From positions 1-64,000 of the forward strand of contig JBAXKJ010000017.1 in NCBI GenBank assembly GCA_037137375.1: DNA of 64,000 nucleotides, read 5' to 3'. This DNA is from CAINVV01 sp037137375. GTDB taxonomy: Bacteria; Bacteroidota; Bacteroidia; Bacteroidales; Prolixibacteraceae. A model generated the notes under the pieces. The model made no database searches. It had not been told where the DNA came from and saw only the letters and a list, made by a program, of their open reading frames with translations. Shown here piece by piece: positions 35,741-44,445 of the stretch. Positions within the stretch are counted from its first letter, which is position 1. Each line of letters opens with the position of its first letter. The translations under genes and the position numbers were made by a program.

Positions 35741-37190
35741 CATTCATCGCCTTCCTGGCCAAAAATTCAATTGTCCTGATCCTATCCTTGTACAAATTAT
35801 GTCCGTTCATGACCTCCACACTAAGCGAAGCGTCTGAGTTGTCGTCCCACCTGCGACACAGGTAAATAGGGTTATATATCCTGCCAATCTGATAATACCT
35901 CGAAATCGCCAATCCCAGCGCGTAATCTTCTCCGTAATTGACGTTTGGCACTTTGATACAGCGAAGAACGGGAGTGAAGAAGGCTCTTGGAGCGCCCAGT
36001 CCATTGATCCTTAAGGCATTGTTTCTGCCATTATCCGGGGTCCATTCCTTGTGGTCGATCACGCCGGGAGGAATCTCCTCCAGGGCAAAATTGACCATCC
36101 GGTACGAACCAACGACCATGGCACATTTCTCCCTGTAAAAAGTATCCACCACCTGCTGCAGCGTGGACTCATCCAGATAAAGGTCGTCGCTGTCGAGCTG
36201 CACGGCAAATTTTCCGCACAAAGGATGGTCTGCCGCTGCATTCCAGCATCCACCAATGCCCAGATCGTTGCGATCGGGGATCAAATGAATCAGACGGGCA
36301 TCCTTTTCGGCATATTTTTCGATCAATTCTGTGGTGCCGTCATTCGAATAATTATCGGCGATGATCAGGTTGAAGCTAAAATTTGTCTTCTGTGAAAGAA
36401 CCGATTTGATGGCATCTTCGATGGTTCGGACCCTGTTTTTGACCGGAATGATGACGGAAGCCTCAACAGGAAAGCTCTCCTTGCCAAAGTCAACCGCTTT
36501 AAAAGAAGGTTCCAGATAGGCTCCCGATTTTTTGAGAAAACTGGTACATACCTTTTCCATCTCAATCTGTACACCCCTGTTTTTCGGATCCACGTAATCG
36601 AAGATCTTTTCTCCCGACAACCGCAGATCTGATTCTTCTTCCGTATAGAGATATTCCGGAATGCGGATGATAGGTGCGATTAGGGAAGCATTTAATCTTA
36701 AGGCATATAAAGCAGCATGTTCAAGGGTTGCTTCCACTGATTCTGCTGCCTGTTTTAAGGCCTCGGTCCTGTAAAACAAGATCGAACCGAAATTAAAATC
36801 GTCGCGCAGACTGCCTTCCTGGTAATCGATAACAGGATGTGAAGTCAGCGCACCGGCCTTAACTGCCAGGTAGTTGGAGTAGACGAAACTGCATTTGGTA
36901 TCCTCTGCCACCCTTAAAAACCTTTCGGGTGCATATTGGCCCAGTTTCAGCGGACTGTGCCGGGTGTAAATCAGGGTGTATTCAGTCTGGCTACTTTCTG
37001 CAAGGATTTTGATGGTAGAACCCTGGGTCAGGGCTCCGGCGTTGATCCATTTTGCACCTTCGACAGGGTACAACTCCTTTTCCGACCCAATCAGGTAAAT
37101 TTGTGCGACAAGATCTGAATTATGCAATTCCTGAATGGTCGCTCCGGTCTCTTTTTCGTTCCCAAACGGGATAAAACAAGTAATCTTCAT
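35718..37190 (-). CDS. GT2-family glycosyltransferase with two GT-A-like halves
   Basis: 490 residues from the ATG at 37190 (a TTG at 37196 opens the frame). The C-terminal half (about 240-480) is a clear GT2 domain: ASVIIPVKNRVRTIEDAIKSVLSQ, IIADNYSNDGTTELI and LDSDDLYL with the Asp-x-Asp metal motif, plus the late GEDYALGL acidic motif. The N-terminal half (1-225) starts ITCFIPFGNEKETGATIQELH, also GT-A-like, but I find no DxD there. No membrane helix and no signal peptide, so soluble in the cytoplasm. Shares a 4-bp stop/start overlap with DUF4922. What it glycosylates is unknown; a nucleotide sugar from DUF4922 activity would be a natural donor. Confidence 0.85.
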   Translation of the reverse strand: MKITCFIPFGNEKETGATIQELHNSDLVAQIYLIGSEKELYPVEGAKWINAGALTQGSTIKILAESSQTEYTLIYTRHSPLKLGQYAPERFLRVAEDTKCSFVYSNYLAVKAGALTSHPVIDYQEGSLRDDFNFGSILFYRTEALKQAAESVEATLEHAALYALRLNASLIAPIIRIPEYLYTEEESDLRLSGEKIFDYVDPKNRGVQIEMEKVCTSFLKKSGAYLEPSFKAVDFGKESFPVEASVIIPVKNRVRTIEDAIKSVLSQKTNFSFNLIIADNYSNDGTTELIEKYAEKDARLIHLIPDRNDLGIGGCWNAAADHPLCGKFAVQLDSDDLYLDESTLQQVVDTFYREKCAMVVGSYRMVNFALEEIPPGVIDHKEWTPDNGRNNALRINGLGAPRAFFTPVLRCIKVPNVNYGEDYALGLAISRYYQIGRIYNPIYLCRRWDDNSDASLSVEVMNGHNLYKDRIRTIEFLARKAMNEKEKMGR

Positions 37191-37204
37191 ATCCAAAAAT
37201 CAAG

Positions 37205-40200
37205 TTATTTGCTCATTAGTTTCAGAATCTGACCCATCAGATCATTTCTCTCTCTGTCTGTCGATATCGTCTCGAACGGTACCCCGAGTGCAACAGTTTG
37301 GTATTTACCTTGATAGCAGATTCCGGCACATTTATTGTCTCCGAAATATCGGAAAAGAACCGAAGCGCCTTTGCCGGCCGGTTCGATGGCATCGGGCGAT
37401 TCGACTTTGTAAATTTTAGGATTCCAGTCATTTGTGTAATGATATTGTTCGCTGGTATTGTCCTTCATGGTATTGACGGTATAAATCAGTCCCGATTTGC
37501 TGGCGTGGTTGGTCCTGAAGGTATAATGAAGCACTCCTGAGGCAAATTTTCTGGCCAGTGAATCTCCGCACAATCCCAGATCCGTCCCGATGTAGGCGCC
37601 CGAAACCATAATTTTGGCGCCATCTGTCCGGGTGATTCTGGAGATGGCATTTTGCATGGCGGGCGTAAAAATGGTAAAATCCTTACCAGGAAACCCAATC
37701 ATCCTTGAAGTGGTCTTTTCTTCCCCGAAGATCAGGTCGAAAAAGGAATATTCTGACGGATCAATATTCTGGCCCTCAAATACTTCATCACTCGTGGAGA
37801 TGAATCCTAATCCGTTGGCCCTTAATGCTTTGCCGTGAACGAATGGGTAATCGAAGTTGTTTCCGGGTACGATACGTGTCTCCTGATCGGCATGACTGGA
37901 GCCAAAACCCGAGGCGTCATCGTCCAGCCAGGGCGATTTCCTGTCGAAATCGTATTGCTCCCCGATGTAAGACATGTTTTCGATGTAAGGAACTCCTTCA
38001 TCTTCAGACATCAGGAAGCCCGCCTCTTTACCATTGTCGAAGGCCGCCGGCGCACAGATGCGGTCGAAACTATTGACAATCAGGGCGGGTTTGGATTGAT
38101 CTGACGGTAGTGAACAGGCAAGAATTTCGGAGGGAAAGCTCTCGCCTCCATCGTTGACGGCTGTGACCTTGAAACTGTAGATCGTCCCGGGAAACAAATC
38201 TGTCAGGAGAATTGTGGAGTCGCTAACAGCCATTCCGTCATCGAACCCTCCATTTTCAATTCTCCTATAAACCCTGTAACTACTTGGTTTTGCTGTTGTT
38301 TCAAGTGGGTCCATGACAGGTTTCCAGGATAGCAGGAGATTTTTGCCTTCCAGTTTCATGCCAAAGTGGTTCACCGGAAGAGGCTGCACAACATAAGGAT
38401 AGCCATTTTGGAACGAGAGAAATTTCAGGATTCCCTTGTAAAAAGCCCGGCATACATCGAACTTGAATCTTGGATCCTGGGCCAGGTACATGTCCGCAAA
38501 ATTCTGATGAGAAAGGAGTTCTGTCAGCACCGCCGGCACTTTTGGCCGGGCTGCCTCAAAATATCGTTTGTTCCACATGCCCCGACGGGTCCAGTCTGCC
38601 TTATGGAGCGTTCTCAGATCTTCAACTATTTGTGTCTGAAGGATATCAGATAAGTCGCGACTCGCCCATTTGGATTGTCCGTTGGGAAACACATCTTTTT
38701 CGAAGGAGGTCTCGAAAATAACGAGTGTACCAATGATGGAGCTGTCTTTGGTCGTACCTGCGTCCGTATGAAAACCAAGGGAGAGATCCATCGGAACGCC
38801 CAGACCCTTTGCGTGCGGGGCTTTTGTCGGACCATTCGGATCACCCATCAGGAAGTTGACCCATTCGCCCCGGCTCATATAATCATCCTTGTAATCCTCT
38901 TTTCCACTCTCGCGGCTAGCATATAAGGCAGCGTCCGATCCGCGGTTTGAATAATCGACTTTGGTCCGGTTCAGGCTGTAAACCAGGCTGTCAGGAAATC
39001 CGGCATACTGAAGGAAATATCTGGCTGCTTCCTGGTACCGGGGACGCTGACTGGCAAAAGGTACCCAAATGGCCGAGTCCATTTTCCAACCTTCTTTTTC
39101 CCGTAGATCATAGAGGTTTTTCAATTGCTCTTCCTTCCCCCTCACGATATTCCCCATCCCTCCACCGAAACGAACGGCATCGGCTGAGACCAGCCTTCCA
39201 GGTTCGGAAGAAGCGTTAGTAAGTTCAACCATCCCTTTTGCCGAATTTCGGCCTTTCTCAAACCTGAATGTTCCGAGATAGATCCAGGTCCCTCCGCCGA
39301 TGGACTGGTTAACCTTCAATAATGTTTTTCCCCCCGAGTGGGAAATTGTGTATTGGGCATCTTTTATGTTCTTGTCATTCAGACTATAAGAGACATAAAC
39401 GGCGTAATCTCCGGTCTCTGGGAAATCAGGCAAATATTCGACTGCTGCGTCAGCTGTTGATTTGGCAACTATGCTCTTTGAATGCCCGAGCTGAAAGGGA
39501 TTCTCTCCATCAAACAGAAAAGGATATTTAAGGGCGAATCCTGGCTGATCGGAAATTGCCCAGCCATTTCCTTTCTCCAAATACGACGATCCGGTAGAAG
39601 ATTTTTCGGCATCCACTATGATCTCTTTTGATCCCAAGTCCCGTTCCCTGGGCAACCAGACAGTTGCGCCCGCATTTTGTAGCATCGGTGTCAGATAGGG
39701 AACGACGAAACTGGCGGTCCAGATATCTTCCACGGTTAAAAAATCCCGTGCCCTTTGCCATTCCCAACGATCGAGCGTGTTCTCATAGTACCAGCCATGA
39801 CTCTGCCACATCGCGATGCTCCGGTTCTCTAATCCATTGGGGAAGTGTACATTTTTCGATTGATTTCGCACGATTTGCGCGGTTCGCTCTTTGGGAACCG
39901 ATAAACGGCTGAGATCAGGTTTTAAAGAGCCATCCCGGTAGAAATTGGGAATTAACTCGCTGATTTCCTTTCCGGTCGTGCTGATTGCCAGCTTACTTTT
40001 TTTGAACTTCCTACCGAGAAATTTTTTGTAATCGGCATAAAAACTGTGAACATTCTCCATTCGGAAAGGCACATCTGAAAAAGTCGATGCCATCTCGAGG
40101 TTCAGCTTGGTTCCCTTGGCATCCATCTTAAGGGTGTCTATTTTAAAATTATAAGCTCTACCTGCGGAGGCCTTTTGGGCGAACACTTTGGATGCTTCTT

Positions 40201-40288
40201 TTGCTTTTTTGTATAGTCTTTGAGACCTGTCGGCAAGCGCTACCTGGTAAGAGAACAGAAAAGCAAGTAAGACAGTAAGAATTTTCAT
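37205..40288 (-). CDS. secreted N-acetylmuramoyl-L-alanine amidase interrupted by a golvesin-like domain, with Fn3 and C-terminal domains
   Basis: 1027 residues, signal peptide 1-19. The Amidase_3 Zn site can be pieced together from two separated parts: SHGWYYEN (His164) and FLTVEDIWTASFVVPYL (Glu187), then after an insertion of about 280 residues LSLGFHTDAG (His507) and PAVLTELLSHQN (Glu590). The insertion (about 225-375) is golvesin-like (YAVYVSYSLNDKNIKD, GGTWIYLGTFRFEKG, SADAVRFGG). An Fn3 module (about 660-750) and a flavodoxin-like C-terminal domain (ending VALGVPFETISTDRERN) follow; such proteins are often misnamed xanthan lyase. It would split MurNAc from the stem peptide in the periplasm. 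Confidence 0.82.
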   Translation of the reverse strand: MKILTVLLAFLFSYQVALADRSQRLYKKAKEASKVFAQKASAGRAYNFKIDTLKMDAKGTKLNLEMASTFSDVPFRMENVHSFYADYKKFLGRKFKKSKLAISTTGKEISELIPNFYRDGSLKPDLSRLSVPKERTAQIVRNQSKNVHFPNGLENRSIAMWQSHGWYYENTLDRWEWQRARDFLTVEDIWTASFVVPYLTPMLQNAGATVWLPRERDLGSKEIIVDAEKSSTGSSYLEKGNGWAISDQPGFALKYPFLFDGENPFQLGHSKSIVAKSTADAAVEYLPDFPETGDYAVYVSYSLNDKNIKDAQYTISHSGGKTLLKVNQSIGGGTWIYLGTFRFEKGRNSAKGMVELTNASSEPGRLVSADAVRFGGGMGNIVRGKEEQLKNLYDLREKEGWKMDSAIWVPFASQRPRYQEAARYFLQYAGFPDSLVYSLNRTKVDYSNRGSDAALYASRESGKEDYKDDYMSRGEWVNFLMGDPNGPTKAPHAKGLGVPMDLSLGFHTDAGTTKDSSIIGTLVIFETSFEKDVFPNGQSKWASRDLSDILQTQIVEDLRTLHKADWTRRGMWNKRYFEAARPKVPAVLTELLSHQNFADMYLAQDPRFKFDVCRAFYKGILKFLSFQNGYPYVVQPLPVNHFGMKLEGKNLLLSWKPVMDPLETTAKPSSYRVYRRIENGGFDDGMAVSDSTILLTDLFPGTIYSFKVTAVNDGGESFPSEILACSLPSDQSKPALIVNSFDRICAPAAFDNGKEAGFLMSEDEGVPYIENMSYIGEQYDFDRKSPWLDDDASGFGSSHADQETRIVPGNNFDYPFVHGKALRANGLGFISTSDEVFEGQNIDPSEYSFFDLIFGEEKTTSRMIGFPGKDFTIFTPAMQNAISRITRTDGAKIMVSGAYIGTDLGLCGDSLARKFASGVLHYTFRTNHASKSGLIYTVNTMKDNTSEQYHYTNDWNPKIYKVESPDAIEPAGKGASVLFRYFGDNKCAGICYQGKYQTVALGVPFETISTDRERNDLMGQILKLMSK

Positions 40289-40296
40289 TTTACAAT

Positions 40297-41418
40297 TTAA
40301 ACTTTGATAAAAATTTTCTTTTTGTAGAGTATATAGCCAAGCATCCAGAATAGAATTACATGTGTTATGGCATATAGCAGCGATCCGTTCAAATCACCTG
40401 CAATCGGAACGAAAATATTGCTGTATAACCAGGTTGAACCACTTACAACTTTCCCGTCGACGGCGGTGACATGAATCATTCTGCCTATTATGCGGGCCCA
40501 GAGTCCGGAAAAAGCGAAGATAAAAAGAGGATTTACCCCGAAGACGACGAAGAAGGAGGTCCATTTGGAATAACCTTTCAAATCAATGATCCAGATCAGC
40601 AAGGCCAGTACAAGCGAAGCCCATCCGGCGGTATAAAGGACGTAGGAGCTGGTCCACATGGGCTTACAGATGGGGAAGTATAATCCCCAAATCCAACCCA
40701 GAATGACACCGGCTGCACCATAGATTGCCAGTTTAACCGGCACTTTTGCTTTCTCTGTTTCCTTGATCACGGAACCCACCAGGTAGCCAATGATGACGGT
40801 TACAATGGCAGGAAATGTGCTGAAGATTCCCTCTGGATCGAACGGAATTCCAAATCCTTTATAAAGATGGTCAACCCCTAAGAGTGTAGTGTCGAAAGGA
40901 CTTGCAGGGTTATTGGCCAGGGAATATGGGTCTGAATCTTGGCCATGAGCTACGAATATCCAATAAAGTATTAAAATTAAGCCACTCCGTATGAGTAATT
41001 GCTTTTTGTTGAAAGATAAGACCAGCAAGGCAGCAAATCCATAAGCCAGGGCAATCCGTTGCAGAACCCCCATGATCCGGAGTTTGGAATAATCCTGACT
41101 CCACTGGGGAAATGAGTTCAGAAAGAGGCCGATAGCGAAAATAAGCAATGTGCGTTTGCCAATTTTTAAGAATGATTCCTTGTTTAGTTTGTTTCCATAT
41201 TTGGCGAAGGAGAAAAACATGGAAACGCCCACAACAAATAAAAAGAAGGGGAATACCAGGTCTGTGGGAGTGCATCCCTGCCAGGCAGCATGTTCCAGTG
41301 GGGCATAAATATGCGACCAGCTACCTGGATTGTTAACCAGGATCATCAGTGCAACGGTCATCCCGCGCAAAACATCCAGGGCAAGGTAACGTTGGTTGAT
41401 AGTTGAACTGTTGTTCAT
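40297..41418 (-). CDS. NagX/HGSNAT-like transmembrane acetyltransferase (DUF5009)
   Basis: 373 residues with ten or more membrane helices. The family start YLALDVLRGMTVALMILVNNPGSWSHIYAPLEHAAWQGCTPTDLVFPFFLF carries the His (HAAWQG) that is acetylated in human HGSNAT, here cited in parts. Other hallmarks are LGVLQRIALAY-like MGVLQRIALAYGFAALLVL, FDPEGIFSTFPAIV and the late GVNPLFIFAFSG. HGSNAT carries acetyl from cytosolic acetyl-CoA across a membrane onto terminal glucosamine. Here it would re-acetylate glucosamine-type sugars in the periplasm. Its stop lies 3 bp past the start region of the next operon gene (overlap 41415-41418). Confidence 0.87.
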   Translation of the reverse strand: MNNSSTINQRYLALDVLRGMTVALMILVNNPGSWSHIYAPLEHAAWQGCTPTDLVFPFFLFVVGVSMFFSFAKYGNKLNKESFLKIGKRTLLIFAIGLFLNSFPQWSQDYSKLRIMGVLQRIALAYGFAALLVLSFNKKQLLIRSGLILILYWIFVAHGQDSDPYSLANNPASPFDTTLLGVDHLYKGFGIPFDPEGIFSTFPAIVTVIIGYLVGSVIKETEKAKVPVKLAIYGAAGVILGWIWGLYFPICKPMWTSSYVLYTAGWASLVLALLIWIIDLKGYSKWTSFFVVFGVNPLFIFAFSGLWARIIGRMIHVTAVDGKVVSGSTWLYSNIFVPIAGDLNGSLLYAITHVILFWMLGYILYKKKIFIKV

Positions 41419-42947
41419 CGTTTTTCCTTTTTGAATCTTATCGCTTTGCTTTCTTTGTGGGAAGGGCTTAGTGCCGTAAGGACATATTTATAACGGGCTG
41501 GGTGATAGCCGGGTGCTGCAGACAGGAGCAACTTTTGATAGGAGGTGACAGATATGATATGAGCAGCGTCGCAAACTCTAATCAGAGGTGACCCGAAAAA
41601 CCATAAAGGAAGTATTTTATTGAAACGGTAAACTACAAATTGGCTGTTTTTTTCCTGCTTTTCCCAGGAAAGTATGACATCTTCCCCCGCCTTCGAAAGG
41701 ATAGCTTTACCCGGAGTAGATGGAATTACGGGAACTACCAATTTATTCTCAGGTGTGAGTGAGGGATATCGATAGTGCCCGGCAAGCAATTTCTCCTGAA
41801 TTCCCAATGGATCCTTTCTCATGAATTTGGCACTGAAATGCATACTCCCCTTGATCTCAGGAATTCTTCTGTTCAAATTGATTTGTTTTGTTATCTCGTC
41901 AGCAGTTCTCCAGGCTGTTTCCTTTGACTGAGGATTAATCAGGAAAGGAGCCTGGCCAATATAAACATTGCAACCGTAGCTGTGTGCTGCCCACCATTTT
42001 GCCAGGATAGCATAATCGGCAACCTCTTTCCCAATATACCAGTAAAGCTGGGGAGTAACATAATCGATCCATTTGTTCTTCTGCCATTTAAGAATGTCGG
42101 CATATAAATCATCATAATTCGTTACTCCGGCCCTGGTTTCAGATCCTTCAGCGTCTTTATTCTTGTTCCGCCAAACGCCAAAGGGTGAAATCCCGAATTC
42201 AACGAAAGGTTTAATGGATTTAATACTATCGTGAATCTGTTTAATGATAAGGTTCACGTTGTCGCGGCGCCAGTTCTCCTTGTCCTTGGGACCAAAATTT
42301 CGCGGATATTTCTTGAATGAATTTTCATCCGGAAATTCTACGCCTATAATTTTATACGGGTAAAAATAATCGTCAAAATGTATGGCATCCAGGTCGTATC
42401 TTCTCACCAGGTCGCTCACTACCCGGGCAACATGATTCCGGACTTCGGGATTGCCCGGATCGAAAAGCAACTGTTTTCCATAAGCCAGCATCCATTCCGG
42501 ATGTGTTTTGGAAACATGGCTATCAGCCGCTTTAGTCTTGTCAACATTCTGAACGGCACGATAAGGATTGAGCCATGCATGTATGTCGAGTCCGCGTTTG
42601 CGGCATTCGTCAATGGTAAACTGCAGTGGATCATAATATGGATCAGGCGCCTGGCCTTGCTTTCCGGTTAGCCACTCCGACCAGGGTTCCAATTCAGAGG
42701 CATACAAAGCATCTGCGTCCGGCCTGATCTGGAAGACAATGGTATTCATATTATAGGCCTTTACCGAATCAAGAAGTGCGATCATCTCGGCCTTTTGTTC
42801 GGCAACGGAAAGTGATGGATTCGAAGGCCAGTCGATGTTCTCGACAGTTGCAATCCAAACAGCCCTTAATTCACGTTTAGGATAATCTTTTGCATAAACA
42901 GAGACCGATGCCAAAGTCATAATCAGCATCAGGAAAGCCAGCTTCAT
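41415..42947 (-). CDS. GHL10-family glycoside hydrolase (DigH/YngK-like)
   Basis: 510 residues from the ATG at 42947 (a GTG at 42956 opens the frame). Signal peptide 1-19. GHL10/DUF187 domain about 25-330: ELRAVWIATVENIDWPS, MNTIVFQIRPDADALYAS, GLDIHAWLNPYR, YDLDAIHFDDYFYP (catalytic-type Asp residues) and VTPQLYWYIG. A small beta domain with Fn3-like VILSWEKQ follows. E. coli DigH (YddW), a GHL10 enzyme, hydrolyses glycan strands stripped of peptides, which suits an operon that also encodes an amidase. Overlaps the NagX stop/start by 4 bp. Confidence 0.88.
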   Translation of the reverse strand: MKLAFLMLIMTLASVSVYAKDYPKRELRAVWIATVENIDWPSNPSLSVAEQKAEMIALLDSVKAYNMNTIVFQIRPDADALYASELEPWSEWLTGKQGQAPDPYYDPLQFTIDECRKRGLDIHAWLNPYRAVQNVDKTKAADSHVSKTHPEWMLAYGKQLLFDPGNPEVRNHVARVVSDLVRRYDLDAIHFDDYFYPYKIIGVEFPDENSFKKYPRNFGPKDKENWRRDNVNLIIKQIHDSIKSIKPFVEFGISPFGVWRNKNKDAEGSETRAGVTNYDDLYADILKWQKNKWIDYVTPQLYWYIGKEVADYAILAKWWAAHSYGCNVYIGQAPFLINPQSKETAWRTADEITKQINLNRRIPEIKGSMHFSAKFMRKDPLGIQEKLLAGHYRYPSLTPENKLVVPVIPSTPGKAILSKAGEDVILSWEKQEKNSQFVVYRFNKILPLWFFGSPLIRVCDAAHIISVTSYQKLLLSAAPGYHPARYKYVLTALSPSHKESKAIRFKKEKR

Positions 42948-42986
42948 CTTTTTCACAGTCTATTTTTTATCAGGTTTAATAATTTT

Positions 42987-44432
42987 TCATTTTTTATAAG
43001 TCACATCCATGTGCCACGACCATTTGTCGAAATATAGATTTCCACCTTTCCACTCAAGTTCACCTCTCTGGAAGTCATATGGCTCGCTTCTGAAATAATG
43101 TTTTTGGGGAGTAAGTGGCTTACTGAAATCATCGTTCACAATCATCCGGTACGAATCAATACCTGTAACAAAGAAATCCCTGATTCCTGGATCCTGGCTA
43201 TTCTGCAACCCAAATGACTGATCCAGGGGAACCCATCCAATTCCTTCATACCACACTTCGCACCAATCGTGCAAATTGACCTCTCCGGGATGAAGCATCC
43301 ATCCGCTCTGCCATTTGACGGGAATTCCCTGCGATCTGGCCAGGGTCATAAATAATAATGTTTGCATTCCGCAGTCTCCATGACGGCGCTCCATCACAAA
43401 ACCGGGAATATCCGGCATGATACTATACTCCAGTGCAGAAGCCCAGGTGACGGAATCATCGATCCATTGATAAATCTTTCTTACCTGAAGTAAAGGATTA
43501 GTCTCACCTTTTAAAATATTTTTAGCCAATGACTTGATTCTATCATTAAAAATAATCTGAGGAGGTCTTTCGGCCGTATTTTCTTTGTAAAGATTGCTCT
43601 CCTTCTGATACGGCCGGATCATTTCAGGTTTTAACTGATAGGATTGTGAATAGGAAGTCAATTCAATCTCCGTATGGAATAAAACAGGCTGATCGGCCAC
43701 TGCAATTTTTTCAAGGTAAACAGATCTTTGCAGGTCAGTGGCCGGAGAGAGTCGGTTTTTAACAGGATCGGTCGAGATTAAGAGGATGTCTTTTTGCCTG
43801 TCGTGGTTCTCGCGTGGATAAGGCATCCAGCATTTGACAGTATCGCCGGCAGGGACGGCATTAGCATGGACTTTTATGGTGTAGGAAAGTTTCATTCTGA
43901 CTGGTTTGACTGGGTGCCCGGCGTTGGCTGTATCCTTTAATACTGCAGTTGTGTGAGCTAGTTTGAACAAGGGAAATGTATCCCTGACTTCGCCATGAAT
44001 CCTTTTGTACATGTTTGAATAGGTGGTATCCAGCCGTAAAATATTGCTCACACAATTTTTAAAGTATCTCTTTTGACCATCCAGGACCAGATAGTCCAGC
44101 TTATGCATCTTTTCGAGCCTGAGCAGATCGTCCTTATCCATGTATAGTTGATATTTACTCATTTTGACTAAAACATCACTGTCTTCAAGTGTATAATCCT
44201 GCCTAATCCGGTAAATCATTTCCAGGATCGAATCAAATTTGGCCTTCTCCCCGGAAGACATGTTATATGATTTAAGTATTTCCTGCGCTACCTCGGAAGC
44301 CTCCTTAATTTCACCCTTAGCAAGTAATTGTTCTGCATAGGTATATGCTTTGTGTGCGGGTCTGAAATTACACCCGGTAGAAAATGCGACAAGAAAAACT
44401 ACTGCTATCGAAAATCCTTTAAAGCTGGTCAT
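42987..44432 (-). CDS. transglutaminase-like (papain-fold) lipoprotein
   Basis: 481 residues with lipobox STGCNF (Cys about 21). About 150 helical residues follow, then a beta segment, then a transglutaminase-core domain (about 310-430). The triad is visible: Cys in ERRHGDCGMQTLLFM, His in VNLHDWCEVWYEG and Asp in WVPLDQSFG. Bacterial members are usually proteases, amidases or peptide ligases and not cross-linkers. In this operon a peptidase acting on stem peptides or cross-bridges would fit, but the sequence gives no direct proof. It lies 13 bp from the GH9-NodB gene and 39 bp from GHL10. Confidence 0.82.
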   Translation of the reverse strand: MTSFKGFSIAVVFLVAFSTGCNFRPAHKAYTYAEQLLAKGEIKEASEVAQEILKSYNMSSGEKAKFDSILEMIYRIRQDYTLEDSDVLVKMSKYQLYMDKDDLLRLEKMHKLDYLVLDGQKRYFKNCVSNILRLDTTYSNMYKRIHGEVRDTFPLFKLAHTTAVLKDTANAGHPVKPVRMKLSYTIKVHANAVPAGDTVKCWMPYPRENHDRQKDILLISTDPVKNRLSPATDLQRSVYLEKIAVADQPVLFHTEIELTSYSQSYQLKPEMIRPYQKESNLYKENTAERPPQIIFNDRIKSLAKNILKGETNPLLQVRKIYQWIDDSVTWASALEYSIMPDIPGFVMERRHGDCGMQTLLFMTLARSQGIPVKWQSGWMLHPGEVNLHDWCEVWYEGIGWVPLDQSFGLQNSQDPGIRDFFVTGIDSYRMIVNDDFSKPLTPQKHYFRSEPYDFQRGELEWKGGNLYFDKWSWHMDVTYKK

Positions 44433-44445
44433 ACGCTAAAAATAA

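Noticed and set aside
37205..40288. Xanthan lyase annotation
   Set aside because: No polysaccharide lyase fold is visible; the split Amidase_3 Zn-site explains the conserved residues better.
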